Positions 1-7,568 of a stretch of 10,448 nucleotides of DNA are shown piece after piece (the first letter of the stretch is position 1; each line of letters opens with the position of its first letter). A program made the translations under genes and the position numbers. Below the pieces are notes generated by a model, which saw nothing but the letters and a program-made list of their open reading frames with translations, did not search any database and was not told the origin of the DNA. The DNA comes from Candidatus Latescibacterota bacterium (GTDB lineage: Bacteria; Krumholzibacteriota; Krumholzibacteriia; Krumholzibacteriales; WJIX01), in contig JAUXHZ010000016.1 in NCBI GenBank assembly GCA_030621255.1, forward strand, positions 1 to 10,448, written 5' to 3'.

Positions 1-997
1 CAATAACACCGTTCGCTACCCGGTCACACCTTACAATTCCGCCGAATATATTGATCAGTACAGCCTTCACATTCCTGTCCGAGAGAAGAATACTGAAAGC
101 CTTTTCCACACGCTCAGCCGAGGCCGCTCCCCCAACATCAAGAAAATTTGCGGGCATGGCGCTAAAGTGCTGAATTATATCCATAGTCGCCATGGCAAGG
201 CCGGCTCCATTGACCATACATCCTACATTCCCGCTGAGTTTTACATAGCTGAGATCATGCTCTGCCGCCTCTATTTCTGTTGCTTCTTCCTCGTTGAGAT
301 CTCTGAGCCGTGCAATATCCGGATGTTTGCTTAAAGCGTTGATATCAAAATTTACTTTCGCGTCAGCCGTCAGAATCCGCCCGTCTTTCGTGATTACAAG
401 AGGATTTATTTCAGCCAGTGAAGCGTCGGTTTCACAGAAAAAACGGTACAGGTTCATTAGCAGTTTGTTAACGTCTCTCAATATTGTTTTCGGGATGTTA
501 AGGGCGAATGCTGTCTTTCTTGCCTGAAAAGCCTGCATTCCGGTTCCCGGGTCGATAAACTCCTTAATTATTTTTTCAGGAGCTTCAGCGGCCACAACCT
601 CTATTTCCACTCCACCCTCTTCAGATGCTATCACTACCAGACGGGATGTCTCTCTATCAATAACCATCCCCAGATAGAGTTCTTTCTCGATCTCCAGGGC
701 CTCCTCAATAAGCACCTTGCTTACAAGTTTGCCTTCGGGGCCTGTCTGATGGGTGATTAGAGTCATTCCGAGAATCTCATCAGCTTTGGCCTTTGCCTCT
801 TCCGGGGTTGAAGCCATTTTAATCCCCCCCCCTTTACCGCGGCCTCCGGCGTGGATCTGCGCCTTGACAACAACCCGTTTACCTATTTCCAAAGCTGCTT
901 TGTAAGCCTCTTCCGGTGTTTCTACAACCCTGCCTTCCGGCACAGGAATACCGAACTCGGCAAATAATTCCTTCGCCTGATATTCATGAATTTTCAT
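1..997 (-). CDS. sucC: Succinyl-CoA synthetase (ADP-forming) beta subunit, 3' end cut by window edge
   Basis: This is the nucleotide-binding and dimer-partner subunit of succinyl-CoA ligase, which interconverts succinyl-CoA + ADP + Pi and succinate + ATP + CoA in the cytoplasm. I translated the frame by hand: 332 codons are open from the ATG at 997 to the left edge, with no stop. The N-terminus [12 protein letters not shown], the ATP-grasp glycine loop GGRGKGGG (residues 51-58), AEINPL (195-200), the [18 protein letters not shown] stretch (257-273) and [10 protein letters not shown] (316-325) are all family hallmarks. The family is usually about 385-395 residues, so roughly 55-60 are missing beyond the edge. 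An AAGGA ribosome binding site lies 5 nt before the ATG, and the gene follows mvhD by 27 nt, so it belongs to the operon. sucD is expected just outside the window. Placement with a 2-oxoglutarate-type oxidoreductase implies ATP formation from succinyl-CoA, or the reverse in a reductive pathway. Identity is very secure. Confidence 0.96.
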   Translation of the reverse strand, partial: MKIHEYQAKELFAEFGIPVPEGRVVETPEEAYKAALEIGKRVVVKAQIHAGGRGKGGGIKMASTPEEAKAKADEILGMTLITHQTGPEGKLVSKVLIEEALEIEKELYLGMVIDRETSRLVVIASEEGGVEIEVVAAEAPEKIIKEFIDPGTGMQAFQARKTAFALNIPKTILRDVNKLLMNLYRFFCETDASLAEINPLVITKDGRILTADAKVNFDINALSKHPDIARLRDLNEEEATEIEAAEHDLSYVKLSGNVGCMVNGAGLAMATMDIIQHFSAMPANFLDVGGAASAERVEKAFSILLSDRNVKAVLINIFGGIVRCDRVANGVI

Positions 998-1024
998 ATG
1001 ATCCTTTTTTAGTTGTTATCAAAT

Positions 1025-1450
1025 TTAAAGGAATATCTTCTTCTTTGCCGGGTTTTCACCCATACTTTTTATCTTTTCATTAAATTCCGTACTAACACGC
1101 ACAAACTTTGTTCCCTCAGCGGCGGAAATCCAGGAAAGCTTAAGTCTTTCTGATTCCAATCCAAGAGAGTCAAATATTGTCGTTAAAATGGCGAATCTTC
1201 TCCGTGTATAATAATTCCCCGATTGATAATGACAATCACCCGGATGACAGCCTCCAATTAAAACACCGTCAGCGCCATGAAGAAAAGATTTGATCAAAAA
1301 AACCGGATTTACACGGCTCGAACACATAACTCTCAGAGGGAGGATAGAGGGGGGATATTTCATTCGGTTTGTCCCCGCCAAATCAGCTCCGGAATATGTA
1401 CACCATTTACATAAAAAGCTGATTATTTTCGGCATAAATTCTTTTGACAT
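1025..1450 (-). CDS. mvhD: MvhD-like hydrogenase/heterodisulfide reductase [2Fe-2S] subunit, second copy
   Basis: A small cytoplasmic [2Fe-2S] protein of the MvhD/FlpD family. In methanogens this family passes electrons from a hydrogenase or formate dehydrogenase into HdrA. All five conserved cysteines are present: CKWC, VMCSSR and GGCHPGDCHY. The block GNYYTRRRFA and LSWISAAEG are also typical. I chose the ATG at 1450 (141 aa, MSKEF) because a GGAGAGG lies 8 nt upstream. An in-frame ATG at 1474 (149 aa) has no visible Shine-Dalgarno, but with it the protein becomes exactly colinear and equal in length to the other MvhD (6807-7256), so that start remains possible. The protein is a clear but diverged paralog of that copy. 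It follows the second FdhB-like gene by 16 to 40 nt and precedes sucC. It probably docks on one of the two HdrA proteins or on the FdhB-like pair, but which one cannot be told from sequence. Confidence 0.92.
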   Translation of the reverse strand: MSKEFMPKIISFLCKWCTYSGADLAGTNRMKYPPSILPLRVMCSSRVNPVFLIKSFLHGADGVLIGGCHPGDCHYQSGNYYTRRRFAILTTIFDSLGLESERLKLSWISAAEGTKFVRVSTEFNEKIKSMGENPAKKKIFL

Positions 1451-1458
1451 ATTTCCAG

Positions 1459-1465
1459 CCTCTCC
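1459..1465 (-). promoter_or_regulatory. Ribosome binding site favouring the 1450 start of the second mvhD
   Basis: On the minus strand this reads GGAGAGG, 8 nt before the ATG at 1450. The alternative ATG at 1474 is preceded by an A/T-rich stretch with no purine-rich core. The motif is also in frame as Gly-Glu codons, so it could be coincidence. Confidence 0.45.
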
Positions 1466-1490
1466 AGAAGACATATTGATAAATCAAATT

Positions 1491-2594
1491 CTAATCATTC
1501 CCAAGTTCAGACAATTCTTCCTCTTTAAATATTGTGACCGGTATCTCTTCATCCACATCTTTACCAGGGACATAATCAAATAACCCTGCTACCTTTTCTC
1601 CGGTCTTTCTGAAAATCGTGGAAACAGGAATATCAGCCGGGCATACTTCGGTGCATAAACCGCATCCTGTACATGAAAAACTCATATGGGACAATCTTCC
1701 AATTTGATATAGAATAGTATCTGTCGGGACCCTAACTCCACCCCGGCCTAAGAGCTCATTCTCTATCATTGAAGTATCGTAATCATACGCGCACGATTCA
1801 AAATCACAAAGTATACAGTGACAAATCGGACATATACGGCTGCAGCCATGACACCCGATACATTTTCCGAATATATCTATCATACCGTCCAGCCCGGAAT
1901 CCTGGATATTTAATTCCTTAAAATCTTTTTCTTTTTGCTCTTTTCTCTTTTTGACAAGGGAGTCGAATCTTGACAGGTCCAATTCTCCCTTTGATATTTC
2001 CGCTTTAAACCCTTCCACCATAGATTCTGATTTGCCGGAATGCAGAAAGATACTGCATTTACTGTCTAAATCTTTTTCGCCTATTAGAGAAATTGTAATA
2101 TCAGCATTCATCGGCACGAAGTACTCACACGCCCTGCATGTTGGTCTTATACTATCTGAATCCAATCCGCTTTTAACTGCTTTCCAGAATTCAGGAAGTA
2201 ATTTGTCCGTCTGGCCCTTTACAGTTGTTTTATACGGGAAAGAACCGCCGCAAGTGTAGGAAATCAGCAGGAAATCATCGAGCGCCCCCTGCGAACGTTT
2301 GACCAGTTCAACAAAAGATCTTAGTTCACATGGTTTGATAACCGCCGCGACAGGCTTTCTCATCGATGGTAAAGCAGAAAGTATCTTTCCGGCATTTACA
2401 TGCATGAACGGATGCAGGGGAATGGCATCCTCAAGCAAACCGGGCTCTGTGATAAGCGCGTAATCAAAAGAGCCATCACTTCCGGTTTTCCTTAAAGTAA
2501 AAACTCCGCTCACTCTATCATTCTGCAGCAGGTATTTTAATAATTCTACTACACCTTTTTCCGCGCTAATATCTATTTTTAAAACCTTGTCCAT
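1491..2594 (-). CDS. FrhB/FdhB-like iron-sulfur electron-transfer protein with HdrC-like C-terminus (paralog 2)
   Basis: A 367-residue soluble protein with no membrane segment. The N-terminal two thirds resemble the FrhB/FdhB family (F420 hydrogenase or formate dehydrogenase beta subunit), with KPCELR (87-92), SYTCGG (112-117) and PTCRACEYF (151-159). A [4Fe-4S] region follows at 245-263, CIGCHGCSRICPICHCILC, which has more cysteines than one cluster needs. A second motif, CTGCGLCTEVCP (308-319), resembles HdrC. A charged, probably helical linker (about 205-228) separates the halves. It lies 11 nt after its paralog (2606-3754), with AGGAG 8 nt before the ATG. Likely role: relaying electrons between a flavin or iron-sulfur partner and the HdrA/MvhD proteins. 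The true partner (formate dehydrogenase, NAD(P)H, ferredoxin, F420) cannot be read from the sequence. There is no CCG domain, so it is not a heterodisulfide reductase catalytic subunit. Family-level assignment is good; specific function is unknown. Confidence 0.85.
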   Translation of the reverse strand: MDKVLKIDISAEKGVVELLKYLLQNDRVSGVFTLRKTGSDGSFDYALITEPGLLEDAIPLHPFMHVNAGKILSALPSMRKPVAAVIKPCELRSFVELVKRSQGALDDFLLISYTCGGSFPYKTTVKGQTDKLLPEFWKAVKSGLDSDSIRPTCRACEYFVPMNADITISLIGEKDLDSKCSIFLHSGKSESMVEGFKAEISKGELDLSRFDSLVKKRKEQKEKDFKELNIQDSGLDGMIDIFGKCIGCHGCSRICPICHCILCDFESCAYDYDTSMIENELLGRGGVRVPTDTILYQIGRLSHMSFSCTGCGLCTEVCPADIPVSTIFRKTGEKVAGLFDYVPGKDVDEEIPVTIFKEEELSELGND

Positions 2595-2605
2595 CTCTAA
2601 TTCTC

Positions 2606-3754
2606 CTATCCCTCTGCCCCTTTTACCAGTTCATTTATTCCTTTTGTTTCCTCTTTTCTGTATGTTTTCATAGGGATAGGTTCTCCCTTCTCTTCGCCGC
2701 TTCTGTATTCAAATGTCTGCTGGGTACGATCCCCCACATAGCTGAACAGCTCGGCGACCGGAATCGATACCGGGCACGCGTCCGTACACAAACCACAAGA
2801 AACACAGGAAAGACTCATATGGACCATTCTTCCAACATGAAACATAATTCTGTCCGCCGGCAGGGAAATGCTCCCGCGGTTTTTGGTTTTCAGTAAAATG
2901 GACTCAATGTCCGGTTTTGCTGTTTCAGACTCGAAATAGCACTGGCGGCAATAGCAGACAGGACACACACTCTCACAATTATGACATCCAACACAAGCTG
3001 AGAATGTCTTAACCAGACTATCAAATCCTTCCACCATATCCTTTACATATTCAAATCTCTCTTTTCTCTTTTTCTCCTGCACTTTCTTAAGCTCTTCAAT
3101 ATTCTTTGCCCAGCTTGAAATATCCTCTGAAGGCTTAATATCCATTTTATTTAAAAGCCCCGTTCCTTTTTTGCTGTTCGGGATCAACAGGATATTATCC
3201 CGGCTATCGGCGGATAAACCAAAATGCAGATCAGAAGCGGGAAGTATCGAAAAATTATCACAAATTCCGCACACAGGCTTAACTGATTCCACATCCCGGT
3301 CTCTTTTTTTCAGCAGAGAATCAAATACTTTTTCGCCTTCTCCGGGATCCTGAAGATAATCCGACATCGGAAGAGCGCCGGGGCAATCATAACTGATCAG
3401 GGTGACTGATTCGAGATTCACCTGATTCAGCTTTGATAATTCAATTGCCGCTCGAATCTCACATGGCCTCATCAGAGCCGCGATTTTAAGATTTCCCTTT
3501 CCTTTTTTAGTGCAGCTGCTTAAAGCGTTGGCGCCCTGGACAGGCATAATCGGCGCGATCGGATTGGCATCATCCAGCAACTTCTTATCTTTGATTAAAA
3601 CCCAGGCGTAGGAATCCCCCGCGGGAACTCTCATCGGAATCAACACCGCGTCTAAAGACCCCTTCTTCAGCAGACCTTTAAGAAAATTCAGAATGGTTTT
3701 TCTGCTCCCCTTACTATTTGAAATTTTCGCCCCTTTAGTATAGGATTTCTTCAC
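2606..3754 (-). CDS. FrhB/FdhB-like iron-sulfur electron-transfer protein with HdrC-like C-terminus (paralog 1)
   Basis: A 382-residue soluble protein and the tandem paralog of the next gene. Visible in order: a lysine-rich N-terminus, the FrhB/FdhB-like core with RPCEIR (96-101), SYDCPG (121-126) and CGIC (162-165), a highly charged helical linker (about 218-236), and a cysteine-rich cluster CVGCHNCESVCPVCYCRQC (254-272). The HdrC-like motif CVSCGLCTDACP (317-328) comes next. Start is the GTG at 3754, supported by AAAGGAG 6 nt upstream; that site overlaps the stop codon of hdrA (3767), so translation is probably coupled. In several anaerobes proteins of this type accompany HdrA and MvhD (my recollection of the family), which fits its position here. 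It probably carries two to three [4Fe-4S] clusters and perhaps FAD, and connects HdrA to a soluble donor or acceptor. It is not HdrB: CCG motifs are absent. The exact redox partner is unknown. Confidence 0.85.
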   Translation of the reverse strand: MKKSYTKGAKISNSKGSRKTILNFLKGLLKKGSLDAVLIPMRVPAGDSYAWVLIKDKKLLDDANPIAPIMPVQGANALSSCTKKGKGNLKIAALMRPCEIRAAIELSKLNQVNLESVTLISYDCPGALPMSDYLQDPGEGEKVFDSLLKKRDRDVESVKPVCGICDNFSILPASDLHFGLSADSRDNILLIPNSKKGTGLLNKMDIKPSEDISSWAKNIEELKKVQEKKRKERFEYVKDMVEGFDSLVKTFSACVGCHNCESVCPVCYCRQCYFESETAKPDIESILLKTKNRGSISLPADRIMFHVGRMVHMSLSCVSCGLCTDACPVSIPVAELFSYVGDRTQQTFEYRSGEEKGEPIPMKTYRKEETKGINELVKGAEG

Positions 3755-3760
3755 CCGCAG

Positions 3761-3767
3761 CTCCTTT
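3761..3767 (-). promoter_or_regulatory. Shine-Dalgarno fixing a GTG start (FdhB-like paralog 1)
   Basis: The minus strand reads AAAGGAG, 6 nt before the GTG at 3752-3754, and shares bases with the TAA of the upstream hdrA. It supports the GTG as the true start and suggests translational coupling. Confidence 0.7.
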
Positions 3768-5470
3768 TATCGAATTGCTTCTATAATTTCCTGATATATT
3801 TGGGCGCTTGTAAAATGCTTGGCCCTTATTGCTCCGGAGGGGCAACTGCCCGCGCAATTTCCGCACCCTCTGCAGATAGCCTCATTAACAACACAGACAC
3901 TTAGTTCCCCGTCAAAAGTGATGGCGCCGTAAGAACAGATATCCATACATGTCCGGCATCCCATACAGAAATCTTCCATAATTTCAGAAACCTTGACTTC
4001 CGGAACAATTTTCTTTCCCGGTATCAAGCGGGTTGAAATTTTTCCGCTTGCAGCCTGAGCCTGCAGCATCGATTCTGAAATTCCCGCGGGGCCGTGGCAC
4101 GCGCCCACAATGAAGATTCCTTCTATTGAAGTCTCGACAGGATTAAGCTGCTGATGTTCTTCCTGAAAAAAGTTTGTTTCGCTTAAAGGAACATTGAAAA
4201 GCTCAGCTAATTCTTCAGTTCCTTTTTCAGGTTCCATTGCGGGAGCAAGAATAACCATGTCCACATCAACTTCTTTTTTATCCTTGCCTATCGGGGTATA
4301 TTCAACATGAGTGCCCTTTATCTTAACATCGCTGATTCTTATAAAATCGGCCCCTTTATTCTTTACCTCTTCAAAAAAGCCCTGATCTTCCTTGTGGGGA
4401 AGACACATATCTCTATAAAAATCTTTTATTTTAATGGAATCCGACTGCTGCTGTAAAAAGGAAATGAATTTCAGCATATAGTTACAGCAAATTTGTGAAC
4501 AATATCCTTTTTCTTCCCTGCCCACGCAATGAATCAGGCCGACGGATTCCGGCTCCTTGCCCGATTTCAAAACGATCTTCCCATCCCTTTTAATCATATT
4601 TTCAATTTCCAGTGAAGTATATACCTCACTCTCTTTAGAATATTTATATTGCGCGAGTTTCCCGGTATCGGTCAATCTAAAACCTGTCGCTGCGACGATT
4701 GCGCCGACTGTAAATTCAGCTCCAGGCTGATTATTCTTTATATTCTTTAAACTAATCTCAAAATTACCCAAAAACCCTACCGCCGATTCCAGCTCTGTTT
4801 CCAGAAATATCGTGATACTTTCATTCTTTTTAACTTCTTCTATCTTTTTTTCTATAATGTCTCTATTTCCATTCTGACGGGGAAGCAATTCTTTAAACAT
4901 ATTCATTTTCCCGCCCAACTCTGAACTCTTCTCTACCAAATAAACTTTTCTTTCTTTGCCGGCGAGAGAAAGAGCTGTCTCTATTCCCGAAATGCCACCG
5001 CCGATTACAAGGACACCCGGGTCAATATCCAGTTGCTTTTCTATCAGTTCAGATTGTTTAAGTACTCTGCTTGTCGCCGCCCGGATATACCGGATCGCCT
5101 TTTCTGTAGCCTTCTCCTTGTCCGGAATAATCCACGCGCATTGCTCGCGAATATTGACCATTTTATATAAATAGGGATTTAATTGAGTTTTCTTACAGAC
5201 ATTGATGAAGGTAGTATCATGATCTCTTGGAGAACAGGCCGCGACGACCAGATGGGTAAATTCATTTTCCCTGATCTCATTTTCTAAAAATTCTTTACCC
5301 TCATTTGAACATAAGAGTTTATAACGTTTTACAACCAGCTCTTTGTTCTGATACTCTTCCAAAGAGGGAAGTCTCGCTATAATTGTATCTATGTCAATGT
5401 TATCCGCGATATTAGGACCGCATTCACATATATAAACACCGATCTTTGAACTCGTTTTTTTACTTTCCAT
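3767..5470 (-). CDS. hdrA: HdrA-like FAD/iron-sulfur electron-transfer subunit (long form)
   Basis: A 567-residue flavoprotein of the HdrA family, the subunit that performs flavin-based electron bifurcation in methanogen heterodisulfide reductase. The N-terminal domain has ICECGPNI (14-21), AACSPRDH (77-84) and NIREQCAW (106-113). The FAD Rossmann motif VIGGGISGIE is at 155-164, and the HdrA signature CVGREEKGYCSQICC at 315-329. C-terminal domain: two ferredoxin motifs, with cysteines 502/505/508/512 and 533/536/539/543. Unlike canonical HdrA, it lacks the CxxC after the FAD loop (it reads GGKMNMFKELLPRQ) and lacks the inserted two-cluster ferredoxin domain in the middle; the neighbouring HdrA at 5460 has exactly those parts. 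Its ATG lies inside the end of that gene (11-nt overlap), preceded by AGGTG, so synthesis of the two is coupled. It probably forms a complex with the short HdrA and an MvhD. QmoB, which is HdrA fused to MvhD, is the closest alternative comparison. Confidence 0.9.
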   Translation of the reverse strand: MESKKTSSKIGVYICECGPNIADNIDIDTIIARLPSLEEYQNKELVVKRYKLLCSNEGKEFLENEIRENEFTHLVVAACSPRDHDTTFINVCKKTQLNPYLYKMVNIREQCAWIIPDKEKATEKAIRYIRAATSRVLKQSELIEKQLDIDPGVLVIGGGISGIETALSLAGKERKVYLVEKSSELGGKMNMFKELLPRQNGNRDIIEKKIEEVKKNESITIFLETELESAVGFLGNFEISLKNIKNNQPGAEFTVGAIVAATGFRLTDTGKLAQYKYSKESEVYTSLEIENMIKRDGKIVLKSGKEPESVGLIHCVGREEKGYCSQICCNYMLKFISFLQQQSDSIKIKDFYRDMCLPHKEDQGFFEEVKNKGADFIRISDVKIKGTHVEYTPIGKDKKEVDVDMVILAPAMEPEKGTEELAELFNVPLSETNFFQEEHQQLNPVETSIEGIFIVGACHGPAGISESMLQAQAASGKISTRLIPGKKIVPEVKVSEIMEDFCMGCRTCMDICSYGAITFDGELSVCVVNEAICRGCGNCAGSCPSGAIRAKHFTSAQIYQEIIEAIR

Positions 5471-6758
5471 TTATTTCACCTATCAAAATTGCTTTTCCAA
5501 CAGCGGCTTCCGCTTGTATGACAGAATTTTGAATATCTTTTGGCCCCTCCGCGCATCCAACCACAAAAATTCCAGCCTTTGATGTTTCCACAGTGCCTAC
5601 ATCCTCTTTTCTTGTAAGGAAAAAACCTTTCCCGTCAAGTTCTATACCCAGGCTTTCAGCAAGGTTCTCCGACTCTTTCCCCGGAACGATCGCGCACGCC
5701 AGGATTACCATATCTACATCCAACGATTCCGCGGCGCCATTTCGATCTGTCAGATTCACGCCAAGTTTCCCGCTACTTTCTTTAATTTCAATATCTTCAG
5801 GTGAAGATTGAAAAATAAAGCCGCCCCCCTCGCCCTTTATCTTGTTATAAAAGATCTGGTAGGTTTTATTAGGGAGGCAGATGTCAGAATAGATATTGTA
5901 TACCTTGGCATCCGGCAATTTGTTTTTCAGAAAATGGGAATATTTAAATGAATCCATACAGCATACACCTGAACAATAACCGAGTTCTTTGCGGCCCACG
6001 CAGTGTATTATTGCTATCGATCTGGGCGATTCTCCTCCCCCGCGCAGGACTAATTCTCCCGAGGTGGGGCCGTTTGAAGCAAAGAGCCTTTCAAATTCCA
6101 TCGAGGTATAAACACCCGGGAACTTCCCATACCCTAGATTCGAAATCTTTCCGGCATCGAACATATCAAAACCTGTCGCGACAATAACAGCTCCGACATC
6201 AACCTGAACCTCTTCATCCTTTTCGGATAAATCAATCGCCCCGAACATGCAGGCCTCCACGCAGGCGTTACAGCTCTTTTTTCCATTGAGCTGTAGACAA
6301 TGCTCTGGATCAATCGCCGGAACATTCGGCAGCGAACCTTCACACGGTACATAAATTGCCTTTTTCTCTGAAAGATTTTCTTCCCATTCATTCTTTAATG
6401 TAACTGGACACGGTTCATAACACATGCCGCAGCCGATGCAGTCAACAAGGCTCACATACCTTGCTTTTTTATCTATTGTTACATTAAAATTCCCCGCCTC
6501 TCCCTCAACCTTTTTTACCGTACTCAAAGTCATTACTTCAATATTCGGATTCTGAAGAATATCCTGCTGAATAGGAGCAATCATACATGTGGAACATTCC
6601 AGGTTGGGGAAACTATCTTCATTTTTGATAGTATTTCCACCAGTGAGGGAAAGTTTTTCCACAAGGAGGACACTCCTGCCCGCGTTCGCGAGCAGCAGGC
6701 TAGCCTCCATCCCGGCTATTCCGGCTCCTATGACAAGAATTTTATCTTTGCTGTTCAT
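5460..6758 (-). CDS. hdrA: HdrA/QmoA-like FAD/iron-sulfur subunit (short form)
   Basis: A 432-residue HdrA-family flavoprotein counted from the ATG at 6758. An in-frame TTG at 6779 would add 7 residues, but it has no ribosome binding site and the ATG places the Rossmann motif VIGAGIAG at a natural position (9-16). CSTC follows at 55-58, then an inserted ferredoxin-like domain with cysteines 107/110/113/117 and 154/163/166/170, the conserved VGAVIVATGFD (188-198), and the HdrA signature CVGRKELGYCSGVCC (253-267). It ends in the typical FVVGCAEGPKDI segment. It lacks the N-terminal domain and the C-terminal ferredoxin domain of full HdrA, and in size and layout recalls QmoA, the small subunit of the Qmo complex of sulfate reducers. 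Its missing domains occur in the overlapping downstream HdrA, so the two probably act as a heterodimer. It follows mvhD by 48 nt. HdrA family membership is secure; QmoA versus HdrA subfamily needs a tree. Confidence 0.9.
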   Translation of the reverse strand: MNSKDKILVIGAGIAGMEASLLLANAGRSVLLVEKLSLTGGNTIKNEDSFPNLECSTCMIAPIQQDILQNPNIEVMTLSTVKKVEGEAGNFNVTIDKKARYVSLVDCIGCGMCYEPCPVTLKNEWEENLSEKKAIYVPCEGSLPNVPAIDPEHCLQLNGKKSCNACVEACMFGAIDLSEKDEEVQVDVGAVIVATGFDMFDAGKISNLGYGKFPGVYTSMEFERLFASNGPTSGELVLRGGGESPRSIAIIHCVGRKELGYCSGVCCMDSFKYSHFLKNKLPDAKVYNIYSDICLPNKTYQIFYNKIKGEGGGFIFQSSPEDIEIKESSGKLGVNLTDRNGAAESLDVDMVILACAIVPGKESENLAESLGIELDGKGFFLTRKEDVGTVETSKAGIFVVGCAEGPKDIQNSVIQAEAAVGKAILIGEINGK

Positions 6759-6806
6759 TTCAAAACACTCGCTTTTCAACCCGGGGCGTTTATGAATAAA
6801 ACCAGG

Positions 6807-7256
6807 TTAGAAATAGGGATTGCCGTTTAAAGGATTAGGGCCTAATTTCTTTATTTTTTCCGTGAAACTATTAACCACTTCCGCGTATCTGTTCCCTTCA
6901 GATGCCGATATCCAGGACAACTGCAATCTTTCAGGATCGAGCTTCAGAATCTTCATAATATCTTTAAATAACGCGAATCTCCTTCTGGTATAATAATTTC
7001 CTTTATCATAATGGCAATCACCCGGATGACATCCGCCAATTAGTATTCCATCAGCTCCATTGAAAAAAGTTGTCAAAACCATGTTGAAATCGATCCTGCT
7101 GGAACACATCACTTTTATAACAGTTAACTCGGGAGCTATCTCCAGTTTCGAAGAACCCGCCATATCCGCGGCCGCGTAGGTACACCAGTTACACAGGTAT
7201 CCTACTATCTTCGGAGTAAAATTGTCTTTTCCCTCGGGTTTCATTCCAAATCCCAT
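6807..7256 (-). CDS. mvhD: MvhD-like [2Fe-2S] electron-transfer subunit, first copy
   Basis: A 149-residue [2Fe-2S] protein of the MvhD/FlpD family (hydrogenase iron-sulfur subunit). Conserved cysteines are C22 and C25 (CNWC), C51 (VMCSSR), C76 and C81 (GGCHPGDCHY), followed by GNYYTRRRFA and LSWISASEG. The family connects an electron donor such as a hydrogenase or formate dehydrogenase to HdrA. In QmoB the same domain is fused to HdrA, so its place directly before the two hdrA genes fits a partner role. No hydrogenase gene is in the window, so the name mvhD denotes the family, not a hydrogenase link. Start chosen is the ATG at 7256; another ATG at 7244 (residue 5) is possible, and neither has a strong Shine-Dalgarno. 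A diverged second copy closes the module at 1025-1450. Confidence 0.93.
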   Translation of the reverse strand: MGFGMKPEGKDNFTPKIVGYLCNWCTYAAADMAGSSKLEIAPELTVIKVMCSSRIDFNMVLTTFFNGADGILIGGCHPGDCHYDKGNYYTRRRFALFKDIMKILKLDPERLQLSWISASEGNRYAEVVNSFTEKIKKLGPNPLNGNPYF

Positions 7257-7294
7257 TCTTATAGCAATTTACTGACAATCGATCTAATTATTTG

Positions 7295-7519
7295 CTAAAT
7301 CTGTATCTGCGCTGAATGGTTCCCATCCGCGTCGGTTGTACACATAAGCAGCGTCTTGCCTGTCTTTTCGCACCACGCCTTGATATCATTTGGAAAAGAT
7401 GAACAATCCGCCACAACTTCCAATGTATCGCCCGGGGCAAGCTGAGGCAGCATTATTGCAACCTTCAAAATCGGTTGCGGGCATTTCATTCCAAGAGCGT
7501 CAATTTTTTTTACAGCCAT
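7295..7519 (-). CDS. tusA: TusA-family sulfur carrier protein
   Basis: A 74-residue TusA/SirA/YedF-type sulfur transferase. The active-site motif MKCPQPILK (11-19) places the persulfide-carrying cysteine at C13; the motif DIKAWCEKTG (45-54) near the C-terminus is also typical. Extra cysteines occur at 39, 50 and 60. The family hands sulfane sulfur between enzymes: for tRNA thiolation in E. coli, and into the cytoplasmic Dsr or sHdr pathways in sulfur oxidisers. Start is fixed by TGGAGG 5 nt upstream of the ATG. It lies between a DsrE-like gene and mvhD/hdrA, so a role in sulfur delivery to, or removal from, the Hdr-like complex is a reasonable inference. A role in cofactor maturation or general sulfur trafficking is the alternative. 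Family call is very secure, substrate unknown. Confidence 0.94.
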   Translation of the reverse strand: MAVKKIDALGMKCPQPILKVAIMLPQLAPGDTLEVVADCSSFPNDIKAWCEKTGKTLLMCTTDADGNHSAQIQI

Positions 7520-7544
7520 TTTATCCTCCAGTGATTAATAATTC

Positions 7545-7562
7545 CGCGGGCGCTGACCCGCG
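7545..7562 (-). other. GC-rich intercistronic hairpin between dsrE-like gene and tusA
   Basis: The arms CGCGGG and CCCGCG form a perfect 6-bp inverted repeat around a 6-nt loop, in an otherwise A/T-rich 49-nt gap. On the transcribed strand it is followed by GAATTATTAATC, which is not a proper U-tract, so a full terminator is unlikely. It could be a transcript-stabilising or processing hairpin, or a weak attenuator setting the ratio of upstream to downstream genes. Function is inferred only from shape. Confidence 0.35.
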
Positions 7563-7568
7563 TTCAAT

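Noticed and set aside
1491..3754. HdrB or HdrD heterodisulfide reductase subunits
   Set aside because: Neither protein contains a CCG-type cysteine motif; only CxxCxxCxxxC cluster motifs and FrhB/FdhB-like features are visible.
6134..6391. Minus-strand frame of 85 codons inside the short hdrA
   Set aside because: It is out of frame with the ferredoxin-domain coding sequence of hdrA and shows no recognisable domain.
6759..6779. TTG at 6779 as the start of the short hdrA
   Set aside because: There is no ribosome binding site before it, and the ATG at 6758 gives the usual short lead into the FAD-binding motif.
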